Below the pieces are notes generated by a model, which was given only the letters and a program-made list of their open reading frames with translations, was not told the origin of the DNA and searched no databases. DNA of 64,000 nucleotides from Ruegeria sp. R13_0 (GTDB lineage Bacteria; Pseudomonadota; Alphaproteobacteria; Rhodobacterales; Rhodobacteraceae): the NCBI RefSeq assembly GCF_017743995.1, contig NZ_JAGHRB010000001.1, positions 310,001-374,000 of the forward strand, given 5' to 3'. A program made the position numbers and the translations under genes. Shown here one piece after another: positions 45,466 to 54,458 of this stretch; position 1 is the stretch's first letter, and every line of letters starts with the position of its first letter.

Positions 45466-46095
45466 ATGGCTGTTTTGAAAAAGGGCTCCAAGGGAAAAGA
45501 CGTCGCCGAGGCGCAGAAGCTGCTGAATAAAGCGGGCGCAAAACCCAAGCTGGAAGAGGACGGCGATTTTGGTCCTCTGACCGAAAAACAAGCGCGCGCG
45601 TTCCAGAAAAAGGCCAAGCTGTCGGCTGATGGCAAAATCGGAGACAATACTTGGGCGGCTTTGAAATTTGGTGGCCCGCTGCCGAAACGGCCCGAGATTA
45701 TGTTTGAAGAGGACGTCAAATTCGATGTCAGAGGCGGGGCCCGTAAGCCAGCGTTGGCCAAAGACGTGAATCAGGCCATCGCGCAGTTCGAAGGGGTGGT
45801 CACTTCTGCAAACAAGAAGTTTGCGTCAACCCGAAAGGCGCTTGAGGTCGATGTGAAGGCCGCGCATCAACGGGTGGAGGTCGCCAAGAAACTCGCCGCG
45901 CAGATCGAGCTGTTCGATAAGTCTGTAAAAACGGACCCAGCGAAAGCGAAAAAGCTGGTCCCGCAGATCGAAAGCCTGAACAAACAGTGGGAGAAACTGT
46001 ATCTGGGCTACAATGGCGGCGATTGGCGTGGAAAATATCTGGATGTGGCGATCAAAGACATAGAGCGGAGCCTGAAGGCCCTGAAAGGCGTTTGA
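45466..46095 (+). CDS. PG_binding_1 domain protein with a helical C-terminal region
   Basis: 209 residues. Residues 6-67 form a peptidoglycan-binding-like repeat (D-G-D-F-G-P-L-T-E and D-G-K-I-G-D-N-T-W near 33-63). Residues 90-209 are a Lys/Ala/Glu-rich helical region that may form coiled coils. There is no signal peptide, so either it acts in the cytoplasm, is released by another route, or the PG repeat serves as a generic binding module. A 10-bp hairpin lies in the upstream region. Function unknown; it is convergent with pepF. Confidence 0.7.
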   Translation: MAVLKKGSKGKDVAEAQKLLNKAGAKPKLEEDGDFGPLTEKQARAFQKKAKLSADGKIGDNTWAALKFGGPLPKRPEIMFEEDVKFDVRGGARKPALAKDVNQAIAQFEGVVTSANKKFASTRKALEVDVKAAHQRVEVAKKLAAQIELFDKSVKTDPAKAKKLVPQIESLNKQWEKLYLGYNGGDWRGKYLDVAIKDIERSLKALKGV

Positions 46096-46110
46096 CGCCC
46101 TTAGGTGAAG

Positions 46111-46134
46111 GCCCGGGCCGTAGCCAGCCCGGGC
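46111..46134. terminator. Hairpin between convergent genes
   Basis: GCCCGGGC (46111-46118) and GCCCGGGC (46127-46134), each self-complementary and pairing with the other, with an 8-base loop. The tail is not T-rich on either strand, so function is tentative. Confidence 0.45.
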
Positions 46135-46141
46135 GCTCTTG

Positions 46142-47962
46142 TTAGTCTTCCATCGCTTCCAACTCGTCTATGAAGCCCGAGATCATCGACAGGCCTTTGT
46201 CCCAGAACTTGGGGTCGCTGGCATCTAGGCCAAACGGGGCGAGCAGGTCTTTGTGGTGTTTCGATCCACCGGCGCGCAGCATCTCGAAATACTTGTCCTC
46301 GAACCCCTCTGCACCGCTCTCGTAGACAGAATAGAGCGCGTTCACGAGGCCGTCTCCGAACGCATAGGCGTAGACGTAGAAGGGGGAATGCACGAAATGG
46401 GGGATGTAGGCCCAGAACGTTTCATACCCTTCCATGAACTCGAATGACGGCCCAAGGCTTTCTGCCTGAACGCTCATCCACAGGGCGTTGATGTCATCCG
46501 GGGTCAGTTCGCCCTCGCGGCGGGCGGCGTGCAGCTTGCATTCGAAATCGTAGAAGGCGATCTGGCGGACGACCGTGTTGATCATGTCTTCGACCTTGCC
46601 AGCCAGTAGGACTTTGCGCTGTTCCTTGGTTTCGGCCTTGTCCAGCATTTTGCGGAAAGTCAGCATTTCACCAAACACGCTAGCGGTCTCGGCCAGTGTC
46701 AGCGGGGTCGAGGACAGCATCTCGCCCTGGTCTGCCGCCAGTACCTGATGAACACCGTGGCCAAGTTCGTGTGCCAGGGTCATCACGTCGCGTGGTTTGC
46801 CCAGATAGTTGAGCATCACGTAAGGATGGACATCGGTGACGGTTGGATGGGCGAACGCACCCGGTGCCTTGCCCGGCTTCACCGCCGCGTCGATCCAACC
46901 TTGCGAGAAGAAGGGCGAGGCGATCTCACCCATGCGCGGATCAAACGCGTTATAGGCATCCATAACCGTCTTTTCGGCCTCGTCCCAGCCGACGATGCGG
47001 GTGTCTTCCATGGGCAGCGGCGCGTTGCGGTCCCAGACCTGCATCACGTCCAGACCCAGCCATTTACGTTTGAGTTCGTAGTACCGGTGGCTCAGCTTGG
47101 GGTAGGCGGCGACCACTGCTTCGCGCAGGGCTTCGACCACTTCGGGCTCGACGTCGTTCGACAGGTGGCGACCGGTCTGAGCGGTTGGCATGTTGCGCCA
47201 GCGGTCGACGATTTCCTTTTCCTTGGCCTGCGTGTTGTGAACGCGGGCGAAGGTTTTGATGTTCTCCTGAAACACTGAGGCTAACTCGCGCGAGGCCGCC
47301 TCGCGTTTGCTGCGGTCCTGTTCGGTCAGCAGGTTCAGGGTGCCTTCGATGTTCAGCTCTTCGCCGTCGACGGTGAAGGTCAGGCCCGCGATGGTTTCGT
47401 CGAACAAACGCTCCCACGCGTCACCAACAACGCCCAGGTCATGGAGGAATTTCTCAAGCTCGTCAGACAGTTGATAGGGTTTCATCGCGCGAATGCGGCG
47501 GAAGACGGGCTCATAACGCGCAAGATCAGCATTGGCCGCAAAATGCGCCTGCAGAACGTCGTCTTCGATGCGGTTGATCTCGAGCGTGAAAAACACCAGA
47601 GGGGTGGTGAAGACGGTGATCTTTTCCTGCATGTCCGACAGGAATTTGGCGCGATCGGCGTCAGTGGTCAGTTGGTAGTAGCGCAGACCGGCGAAGGACA
47701 TGATCCGACCGGCGATGGCGTTGATCTTCTCGTTGCGATGCACGCAGGTCAGCAGGCCTTCGGCGTCCAGATCGGCCAGTTTGCCTTCGTAGTCCGCCGC
47801 GAATGACGCGCATTCGCCCTCAAGCCAGTCCAGATCCCGCGTCAGCTCGGCCGCCTCTTCCGAGGCATAAAGGTCGGTCAGGTCCCATTCGGGCAGGTTG
47901 CCAAGGTTATCGGAACCGCCGACTGCATTTGCATCACGGACGGGAAAGGGCAGGTCGCGCAT
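46142..47962 (-). CDS. pepF: Oligoendopeptidase F (M3 family)
   Basis: 606 residues from the ATG at 47962, with AGAGGTG upstream; a longer start at 47995 is possible but unsupported. The zinc-binding H-E-L-G-H lies at residues 398-402, followed by further conserved E-T-A-S-V-F-G-E with the third ligand. The overall length fits PepF. It degrades short cytoplasmic peptides. It appears as a single gene upstream of a convergent PG-binding gene and downstream (in the same direction) of the lysophospholipase gene. Confidence 0.93.
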   Translation of the reverse strand: MRDLPFPVRDANAVGGSDNLGNLPEWDLTDLYASEEAAELTRDLDWLEGECASFAADYEGKLADLDAEGLLTCVHRNEKINAIAGRIMSFAGLRYYQLTTDADRAKFLSDMQEKITVFTTPLVFFTLEINRIEDDVLQAHFAANADLARYEPVFRRIRAMKPYQLSDELEKFLHDLGVVGDAWERLFDETIAGLTFTVDGEELNIEGTLNLLTEQDRSKREAASRELASVFQENIKTFARVHNTQAKEKEIVDRWRNMPTAQTGRHLSNDVEPEVVEALREAVVAAYPKLSHRYYELKRKWLGLDVMQVWDRNAPLPMEDTRIVGWDEAEKTVMDAYNAFDPRMGEIASPFFSQGWIDAAVKPGKAPGAFAHPTVTDVHPYVMLNYLGKPRDVMTLAHELGHGVHQVLAADQGEMLSSTPLTLAETASVFGEMLTFRKMLDKAETKEQRKVLLAGKVEDMINTVVRQIAFYDFECKLHAARREGELTPDDINALWMSVQAESLGPSFEFMEGYETFWAYIPHFVHSPFYVYAYAFGDGLVNALYSVYESGAEGFEDKYFEMLRAGGSKHHKDLLAPFGLDASDPKFWDKGLSMISGFIDELEAMED

Positions 47963-48054
47963 GGAACACCTCTGATTAGCTTTGTTGCCAAACATCTAGG
48001 GCTGGCGCGCCCGGATCACAAGCCACCAGTCAAGATCAGTGCCGTGCGGACGTC

Positions 48055-49002
48055 CTAGGGGCGATTTGCCAGGAAATGCGCGGTCAACTCGTCCATAACC
48101 GGGTTGCGAACCTCGGGGGCCTCCATCAGCACCTCATGCTCACCATCGGGGATCTCGACCAGGCGACCATTGGGCCAGTTGGCCATCCGTGCGCGGATCG
48201 CCTTGCGGTCAACGATCTGCTCGTGGCTGCCCAGATAGGTCAGGCACGCGGTGTCCGGCGCAGGTTGCTCCATCAGCCATTCACATTCGCTGAGTGCCTC
48301 ACGCAACCACTGGTTGGACGGGGCTCCAAGGGCCAGTTCGGGGTGCGCCTTCAATTGATCCTGCATCATCTTGAACATGTCCGGGTCACGCGTCAGCGAG
48401 TTGCCCTCGAACGGTTCCGCCAGAACATAGCTGGTCAAAGAAGTGGTCGGCGGGGTGCGTTCCCCCAATCCAAGCGCCGTGCCCCAATAGGCGGTCAGAC
48501 GGCTGAGGGGCTTCATGATAGGGACAAAGAAAATGCCCCACATCGGCCCGGTAAATGCACAGGCAGCAAAACAATCGTTCTGGATGACCGCGCGCAGGCC
48601 GATGGCACCGCCCATCGAATGCCCGATCACATACCACGGGCGTGGAAGGTCCAGTGTCTCAGCCAGCTCCAGCACCACTGCGACGTCATGCTGATAGTCG
48701 GTGAATTTATCGACATGCCCGATGCGGGGTTCGTCCAGCAGGCGCTCGGCCAAGCCCTGTCCGCGCCAGTCGACGGCGAGGGCGGCAAATCCGCGATTCA
48801 GGAATTCCCCTGCGGTGCTCGCGTATTTCTCGATATATTCGGTACGGCCCGGAAACAGGAAGACCGTGCCGTTCTTTGCATCCTCGGGCAGCCAATGCCC
48901 GACACGGATGCGTTTGCCGTCGGCGGTGTGGAGCCAATGGGCTGTACCGCCGGCAGGGTCGCCGGCCACGTCATCATAGAAGGGGGCCGGCGAGTACTCC
49001 AT
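48055..49002 (-). CDS. pldB: Lysophospholipase/monoacylglycerol-lipase-type alpha/beta hydrolase
   Basis: 315 residues. The nucleophile elbow is G-H-S-M-G-G near residues 127-132, with the N-terminal F-P-G-R-T-E-Y-I-E-K-Y and D-W-R-G-Q-G of the PldB/Serine-aminopeptidase S33 group. The C-terminal G-S-H-E-Q and D-G-E-H-E-V supply the Asp/His region. It should release fatty acid from lysophospholipids at the inner membrane. Its ATG shares a base with the stop of the SCP2 gene (TGATG), so the two are coupled, which fits a lipid-handling pair. Confidence 0.8.
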   Translation of the reverse strand: MEYSPAPFYDDVAGDPAGGTAHWLHTADGKRIRVGHWLPEDAKNGTVFLFPGRTEYIEKYASTAGEFLNRGFAALAVDWRGQGLAERLLDEPRIGHVDKFTDYQHDVAVVLELAETLDLPRPWYVIGHSMGGAIGLRAVIQNDCFAACAFTGPMWGIFFVPIMKPLSRLTAYWGTALGLGERTPPTTSLTSYVLAEPFEGNSLTRDPDMFKMMQDQLKAHPELALGAPSNQWLREALSECEWLMEQPAPDTACLTYLGSHEQIVDRKAIRARMANWPNGRLVEIPDGEHEVLMEAPEVRNPVMDELTAHFLANRP

Positions 49003-49292
49003 CAGGCCAGAACCGATGCAAGCTGCATGGCGATTCCCATGTCACCGTCAACGCTGAGCTTGCCGGACATGAACGCGCCGGTCGGGTTCAGATCGCCGCT
49101 GAGAATCTGTTCGAACGTATCCGCATCCGCGCTGAGTGTCACGTCTGCGTCGTCATCACTGACGCGGGCGCCGTCTCCGTCCAGAACAATTGCGCCCAGA
49201 TCGGCGATTGCAAACTTGGCGGACGCATCAAAGCCACCGCCGGCCAGCTTTTCGTTCAGCGCGGCCGCAGCCTTTTCAAGAATCTCGCTCAT
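49002..49292 (-). CDS. SCP2 sterol-binding domain protein
   Basis: 96 residues from the ATG at 49292; GAGGA lies 6-10 bases upstream, which favours it over the ATG at 49304. The whole protein is an SCP2 domain, with D-L-G-A-I-V-L-D near residues 32-39 and a hydrophobic C-terminal helix. Such stand-alone bacterial domains bind lipids, fatty acids or quinones. It is coupled to the lysophospholipase gene, so a lipid-carrier role is the natural inference. Confidence 0.88.
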   Translation of the reverse strand: MSEILEKAAAALNEKLAGGGFDASAKFAIADLGAIVLDGDGARVSDDDADVTLSADADTFEQILSGDLNPTGAFMSGKLSVDGDMGIAMQLASVLA

Positions 49293-49361
49293 GCTTTTCC
49301 TCATATTGTTAACGCGCCGTGAATGGACATCCCCGGTCGCTACGCTACACTGACCATTGTT

Positions 49362-49931
49362 ATGCGTATTGCAATCAACAATCTCAAAGGTACCGTCGCG
49401 GCAATTGCCGTTCTAGTCATGTTTTCCACCAGTGGTGGAGCGCAACAAGCGGATTCCCGCGACGAAGATGCGCTGTTGCGGCAACTTGCGCAGGCATCGC
49501 CAGAACAAGCCGTCGGTCTGGATCGACAGTTGCAGGCGCTCTGGTCGCAATCGGGCTCAGCCTCGGCGGATCTTTTGCTTGAGCGGGGGCGCGAAGCGCT
49601 GGATGACGGCGATATCGAGGCCGCGATCGAACACCTTACGGCGTTGACCGATCACGCGCCCGAGTTTGCCGAAGGATGGCACGCGCGGGCCTCGGCCTTT
49701 TTCGTCATCGACCGGTTTGGAATGGCAGCGGCTGATCTGGAACACGCGCTGACCCTCAACCCGAACAACTATCAGGCTATTTACGGCCTGGCTCTGATCT
49801 TCGAGGTGGTCGGCAAACCCGATCAGGCGCTTGAGGCCTATTCCCGCGCGTTGGCTATACATCCCCATCATGAAGAAGTAACCAATGCCGTGAATCGGCT
49901 GAAGCCTCAGGTTGAAGGCAAGGCGCTGTAA
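49362..49931 (+). CDS. Secreted TPR-repeat protein
   Basis: 189 residues from an ATG at 49362, chosen because residues 1-29 then form a signal peptide ending S-G-G-A before Q-Q. A frame from 49323 would mask the signal. TPR repeats fill about residues 65-170, with A-I-Y-G-L-A-L-I-F-E and A-L-E-A-Y-S-R-A-L-A-I-H-P as clear units. It is probably a periplasmic protein that scaffolds other proteins. No ribosome-binding site is evident. The helicase gene starts 24 bases after its stop. Confidence 0.82.
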   Translation: MRIAINNLKGTVAAIAVLVMFSTSGGAQQADSRDEDALLRQLAQASPEQAVGLDRQLQALWSQSGSASADLLLERGREALDDGDIEAAIEHLTALTDHAPEFAEGWHARASAFFVIDRFGMAAADLEHALTLNPNNYQAIYGLALIFEVVGKPDQALEAYSRALAIHPHHEEVTNAVNRLKPQVEGKAL

Positions 49932-49954
49932 GTCGGAAGGCGCAGGGGGCAAAG

Positions 49955-52765
49955 GTGAGCGGGTCATCCCGAGTAGTGGCCGTACTTGGCCCAACGAACA
50001 CAGGTAAAACTCACTACGCGATCGAACGCATGCTGGGGTACCGGACCGGTGTTATCGGCCTGCCTCTGCGGCTGCTCGCGCGTGAGGTTTACGACAAGAT
50101 CGTCGCCATTCGCGGCCCCTCGGTCGTGGCGCTGGTGACGGGCGAGGAACGGATCGTACCACCGCGCACGCAGTATTGGGTCTGCACGGTCGAGGCGATG
50201 CCCGAAGGCATGGGCGCCGATTTCGTCGCGATTGATGAAATTCAGCTTTGCGTGGATCCCGAACGCGGACACGTCTTCACCGACCGGCTGCTGCGGTCGC
50301 GGGGAACGAGCGAGACGCTGTTCATGGGGTCCGACACCATGCGCGGCCCGATTGCGGCACTGGTGCCCGAGGCGCAGTTTGTCCGGCGCGAGAGGATGTC
50401 TCAGCTGGTGTATTCGGGGTCGAAAAAGATCAGCCGAATGCCCCCGCGCAGCGCCATTGTCGGGTTCTCGGTCGAAAACGTCTATGCCATCGCCGAGCTG
50501 CTGCGGCGTCAAAAGGGTGGGGCGGCCGTGGTGATGGGCGCGCTCAGCCCGCGCACGCGGAACGCGCAGGTCGACCTGTATCAAAATGGAGAGGTCGACT
50601 ATCTGGTGGCCACCGATGCTATCGGGATGGGCCTGAACCTGGATGTGAACCACGTGGCGTTTTCGTCCCTGACCAAATTCGACGGCCGTCGGATGCGCCC
50701 CTTGGCCCCGAATGAGCTGGCCCAGATCGCGGGCAGGGCAGGCCGGGGCATGTCGGATGGCACCTTCGGAGTGACCGGCGAGGCCCCGCCGTTGGACGAA
50801 GGCGTTGCGCAGGCCATCATGGACAGCCGCTTTACGCCGATGAAAAAGCTGAACTGGCGGAATGCCGCCCTTCGCTTCGGCTCGGTGGATGCGCTGATCG
50901 ACTCGCTAGAAGTCAGTCCGAATGATGAACATCTGACCAAGGCCCGCCCTGCAGACGACCTGAACGTGTTGAAATCGCTGTCCCAGGTGACTGAGGTCGC
51001 AGCCCGCGCCAGCGATGGCCCGTCGATCCGTTTGCTATGGGACGTGTGCCGAATTCCTGATTTTCGGGGCATTAGCCATTCGGAACATGCCAATCTGCTC
51101 GAGGTGATCTACGGCCACCTGCACGAACGCGGCGCGATCCCGGACGACTTCATGGCGCGGCAAATCCGCCGGATCGACCGCACGGACGGAGATATTGATG
51201 CGCTGTCCAAAAGGTTGGCTTATATTCGCACCTGGACATATGTTGCGCAACGAAACGGCTGGGTCCGTGACGAATCGCATTGGCGTGAGGAAACGCGCAC
51301 TGTAGAAGACAGGTTGTCGGACGCTCTGCATGATCGTCTGACTCAAAGATTTGTGGACCGGCGCACCTCGGTGTTGTTGCGCCGGCTCAAACAGAAGGAG
51401 GCCCTTTTGGCCGAAGTAAATGACAAGGGTGAAGTGACCGTCGAAGGCGAATTCGTCGGTCGTCTGGAAGGGTTCCGGTTTACACCGGACAAAAGCGCGC
51501 AAGGGGCTGAGGCGAAAGCACTCAAGTCGGCCTCGCTGCAAGCCCTCGCGCCGCAATTCCATCTGCGTGCCGATCGTTTCTACAATGCACCCGATACCGA
51601 AATTGATTTCACTGATCAGGGCGGCCTGATGTGGGGCGAATACGCTGTCGGCAAACTGGTTGCCGGGGCCGAGCCCCTCAAGCCGATGGTCGAAGTTTTC
51701 GTGGATGAGGCCGCGGGACCGGACGTCGAACAGAAGGTGCAGCGCCGTTTGCAACACTTCATCGACCGCAAAGTGGCCGCGCTTTTTGAGCCGCTGCTGA
51801 ACCTGTCGCGGGACGAGGAACTGTCCGGTCTGGCCAAGGGCTTTGCCTTCCGCATGGTCGAGGCGCTGGGCGTGCTGCCCCGCGCGCAGGTCGCGCAAGA
51901 GGTCAAGGATCTGGATCAGGACGCTCGCGGCGCGCTGCGCAAGCACGGCATTCGTTTTGGTCAGTTCACGATTTTCATGCCGCTGCTGCTGAAACCCGCT
52001 CCGACACGTTTGCGTCTGGTGCTGTGGGCGCTGTCCAGTGGTCTGCAGGAGTTCCCCGAGGCACCGCCTCCGGGTCTGGTCACTGTGCCGGTCGCAAAGG
52101 ATGCGCCGCAGGGCTATGACACGATGTGTGGCTACCGCGATGCGGGCGAACGCTCGATCCGCATCGACATGCTGGAACGTCTGGCCGATATGCTGCGCTC
52201 TGAGGACAGCCGGGGCGGCTTTGAAGCGAAACCTGACATGCTTTCGATCACAGGCATGACGTTGGATCAGTTCGCGGACCTGATGCAGGGTCTGGGCTAC
52301 AAGGCCGAACGCGGCGAGCGTGAAAAGGTCAAAGCCGTACCGGCTGAGGCACCTGCGATTGAAGCGGCAGAACAACCCGCCACCGAAGAAACCCCGGTAG
52401 CTGAGGTTCCGACCGATGAGGTCGGAGCACCCGCCGAGGCGTCAGCCGAGGCCACCGAAAGCACCGAGGCGGCAGCCGAGGCTCCGGCCGCCGAGCCCGC
52501 AAATGACGAACCCGAGGTCGAGGTGTTCTACACCTTCACATGGGGCCGTCAGCGCCAGCAAAATCGCGGCCCGCGCCGCGAGCAGGGGCAGGGCAAAGGC
52601 AAGCCGCGTGGGAAACCTCAGGACGGTCGCAAGCCGCAAGGCAAGAAGGGCGGCAAGCCGCAGGGCGCAAAGTCCTTCTCGTCCCGGCCTCCGAAAAAGG
52701 AAAAGGCGATCGACCCCGACAACCCGTTTGCAGCAGCGCTGATGGGTTTGAAGGGCGGCAACTGA
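49955..52765 (+). CDS. Suv3-like ATP-dependent RNA helicase
   Basis: 936 residues from a GTG with AGGGGG upstream. Motif I is G-P-T-N-T-G-K-T at residues 12-19, motif II reads D-E-I-Q near residue 93, and motif VI is Q-I-A-G-R-A-G-R-G near 253-261. The layout matches mitochondrial SUV3, the degradosome helicase, and is common in alphaproteobacteria. The last 100 or so residues are an acidic Ala/Glu-rich linker and a basic Lys/Gly/Gln/Arg tail likely to bind RNA. It is followed after 6 bases by an S4 gene, a typical alphaproteobacterial pairing. Confidence 0.92.
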   Translation: MSGSSRVVAVLGPTNTGKTHYAIERMLGYRTGVIGLPLRLLAREVYDKIVAIRGPSVVALVTGEERIVPPRTQYWVCTVEAMPEGMGADFVAIDEIQLCVDPERGHVFTDRLLRSRGTSETLFMGSDTMRGPIAALVPEAQFVRRERMSQLVYSGSKKISRMPPRSAIVGFSVENVYAIAELLRRQKGGAAVVMGALSPRTRNAQVDLYQNGEVDYLVATDAIGMGLNLDVNHVAFSSLTKFDGRRMRPLAPNELAQIAGRAGRGMSDGTFGVTGEAPPLDEGVAQAIMDSRFTPMKKLNWRNAALRFGSVDALIDSLEVSPNDEHLTKARPADDLNVLKSLSQVTEVAARASDGPSIRLLWDVCRIPDFRGISHSEHANLLEVIYGHLHERGAIPDDFMARQIRRIDRTDGDIDALSKRLAYIRTWTYVAQRNGWVRDESHWREETRTVEDRLSDALHDRLTQRFVDRRTSVLLRRLKQKEALLAEVNDKGEVTVEGEFVGRLEGFRFTPDKSAQGAEAKALKSASLQALAPQFHLRADRFYNAPDTEIDFTDQGGLMWGEYAVGKLVAGAEPLKPMVEVFVDEAAGPDVEQKVQRRLQHFIDRKVAALFEPLLNLSRDEELSGLAKGFAFRMVEALGVLPRAQVAQEVKDLDQDARGALRKHGIRFGQFTIFMPLLLKPAPTRLRLVLWALSSGLQEFPEAPPPGLVTVPVAKDAPQGYDTMCGYRDAGERSIRIDMLERLADMLRSEDSRGGFEAKPDMLSITGMTLDQFADLMQGLGYKAERGEREKVKAVPAEAPAIEAAEQPATEETPVAEVPTDEVGAPAEASAEATESTEAAAEAPAAEPANDEPEVEVFYTFTWGRQRQQNRGPRREQGQGKGKPRGKPQDGRKPQGKKGGKPQGAKSFSSRPPKKEKAIDPDNPFAAALMGLKGGN

Positions 52766-52771
52766 TCCGTC

Positions 52772-53146
52772 ATGGATCAGGCCAAGCTGCGGATCGACAA
52801 ATGGCTCTGGCAGGCGCGGTTCTTCAAGACCCGTAGCCTGTCGGCGAAACAGGTCAGCAGCGGCCATGTCAGGCTGAACGGCAACCGGGTTCTGAAACCT
52901 GCCCAGACGGTAGCCCCAGGCGACGTTCTGACCTTTCCACAGGGCAAAATCATCCGCGTCGTGCGCGTTGAAAAACTCGGCGAGCGCCGCGGTCCGGCCC
53001 CCGAAGCGCAAACATTGTACTTCGATATGACGGAAAAGAAGGACATACCGCCCAAAAACCCGTCATATGAGGGAAAAGGTCGCCCAACCAAGAAAGATCG
53101 GCGCGCGCTTGATCTTTCTCGCACGCCAAACGGCCCCACATCTTGA
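52772..53146 (+). CDS. S4-domain RNA-binding protein (HslR/Hsp15-like)
   Basis: 124 residues. The S4 domain (about 6-65) opens L-R-I-D-K-W-L-W-Q-A-R-F-F-K-T-R-S, the Hsp15 signature, and the C-terminus is Lys/Pro-rich. Hsp15 binds stalled 50S subunits carrying peptidyl-tRNA. It lies 6 bases after the helicase and 53 before fdxA. Confidence 0.9.
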   Translation: MDQAKLRIDKWLWQARFFKTRSLSAKQVSSGHVRLNGNRVLKPAQTVAPGDVLTFPQGKIIRVVRVEKLGERRGPAPEAQTLYFDMTEKKDIPPKNPSYEGKGRPTKKDRRALDLSRTPNGPTS

Positions 53147-53199
53147 AGCCAAACCCGGACTGAACTAGCTAGACGCCAAACCTGAATGGGATTCTGAAC

Positions 53200-53538
53200 A
53201 TGACCTACGTCGTTACCGAAAACTGCATCGGCTGCAAATACACCGACTGTGTGGAAGTGTGCCCTGTGGACTGTTTCTACGAAGGTGAAAACACACTGGT
53301 CATCCACCCCGACGAATGCATCGACTGCGGTGTCTGTGAACCCGAATGCCCGGCTGATGCAATCCGTCCCGACACCGAGCCGGGCATGGAAACGTGGGTC
53401 GAGTTCAACCGCAAATACTCGGAAATGTGGCCGGTCATTGTCACCAAAAAAGACCCGTTGCCCGAGGCGGAAGAGCGCGATGGCGAGGAAGGCAAAATGG
53501 AGAAGTATTTCTCCGAAGCTCCGGGTGAAGGCGGGTAA
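53200..53538 (+). CDS. fdxA: 7Fe ferredoxin
   Basis: 112 residues. Two Cys clusters are present. C-I-G-C-K-Y-T-D-C with C-P near residues 9-21 fits a [3Fe-4S] cluster. [12 protein letters not shown] near 40-51 fits a [4Fe-4S] cluster. This is the Azotobacter FdI type, with a C-terminal extension of about 50 residues. It carries electrons in the cytoplasm; the partner is unknown. It follows the S4 gene in a block common to alphaproteobacteria. Confidence 0.96.
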   Translation: MTYVVTENCIGCKYTDCVEVCPVDCFYEGENTLVIHPDECIDCGVCEPECPADAIRPDTEPGMETWVEFNRKYSEMWPVIVTKKDPLPEAEERDGEEGKMEKYFSEAPGEGG

Positions 53539-53636
53539 GTGATTCGCACCCCATTTGGATGGCAAAGAAAAGCGGTCTTCAAAGACTAATCCCTTGATTG
53601 CAGGCCGTTTATAAAAAAATTCCCCTAGGGAAACTT

Positions 53637-53663
53637 TTGAGTGTCTCATTTTTGTGATATACT
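53637..53663 (+). promoter_or_regulatory. Candidate carD promoter with extended -10
   Basis: TTGAGT at 53637-53642 and TATACT at 53658-53663 with a 15-base spacer. TG at 53655-53656 gives an extended -10, which would offset the short spacer. The implied carD leader is about 155 bases. Confidence 0.5.
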
Positions 53664-53824
53664 CTATCCCTACATGATGACTGAGATTGGGATGTACTCC
53701 GTAAGTATGCTCGCTTTGGAGTTCTGAATTTGCGACAAACAGACCGCCTGCCGGGGCCACAATAGGCACCGAGCGTGGTTTTTTTGTTGTTCGCGTCCCG
53801 GTCCAAAACCAAGGAATGAATTGA

Positions 53825-54340
53825 ATGTCGAAGTCGAAAAAGCTTGAGTTCCGCCCGAACGACTATGTTGTCTACCCCGCCCATGGTGTGGGTCAGATCA
53901 TCTCGATCGAAGAGCAGGACGTCGCTGGATTTTCGCTCGAATTGTTCGTCATCTCATTTGAGAAAGACAAGATGACCCTTCGCGTGCCGACAAACAAGGT
54001 GACCGAATCCGGTCTGCGTTCGCTCAGCTCGCCGGATGTGATCTCTCAGGCGATGAAGACGCTGAAGGGCAAGGCCAAGGTCAAACGGGCTATGTGGTCG
54101 CGCCGGGCGCAGGAATATGAACAGAAGATCAACTCGGGTGATCTGATCTCGATCGCCGAAGTGGTTCGCGACCTGCACCGCACCGATGACCAGCGCGAGC
54201 AAAGCTATTCCGAACGTCAGCTGTATGAAGCCGCGCTGGAGCGCCTGACCCGCGAAGTTGCCGCCGTGTCCGGAGACGGAGAGATTTCTGCCGCCAAGCA
54301 GGTCGATGATGTTCTGACCTCACGCGCCGCCGCCGCTTGA
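53825..54340 (+). CDS. carD: CarD/CdnL-type RNA polymerase-binding regulator
   Basis: 171 residues. The N-terminal Tudor-like RNAP-interaction domain (about 8-60) begins F-R-P-N-D-Y-V-V-Y-P-A-H-G-V-G-Q, and a helical DNA-binding C-terminal domain follows, with the conserved W-S-R-R-A-Q-E-Y near 91-98. CarD binds the RNAP beta subunit and stabilises open promoter complexes, and it affects rRNA transcription. The leader is unusually long, with a hairpin followed by T7 at 53757-53785. The gene ends in a strong terminator. Confidence 0.94.
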   Translation: MSKSKKLEFRPNDYVVYPAHGVGQIISIEEQDVAGFSLELFVISFEKDKMTLRVPTNKVTESGLRSLSSPDVISQAMKTLKGKAKVKRAMWSRRAQEYEQKINSGDLISIAEVVRDLHRTDDQREQSYSERQLYEAALERLTREVAAVSGDGEISAAKQVDDVLTSRAAAA

Positions 54341-54361
54341 GGGCGCGACGATTGAAATAGC

Positions 54362-54392
54362 AAGGCCGCTCCGGCATCGGGGCGGCCTTTTT
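54362..54392 (+). terminator. Intrinsic terminator of carD
   Basis: A 12-bp stem from 54362-54373 to 54378-54389 (AAGGCCGC and partners), loop GCAT, then a T tract to 54392. One G-T wobble in the stem. Confidence 0.9.
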
Positions 54393-54458
54393 CGTTGTTT
54401 GGTGGATTGGCGAAAACCGGTTAGTTTTGCTGTAGATGCAAGCAGATACCGGTTCGGC

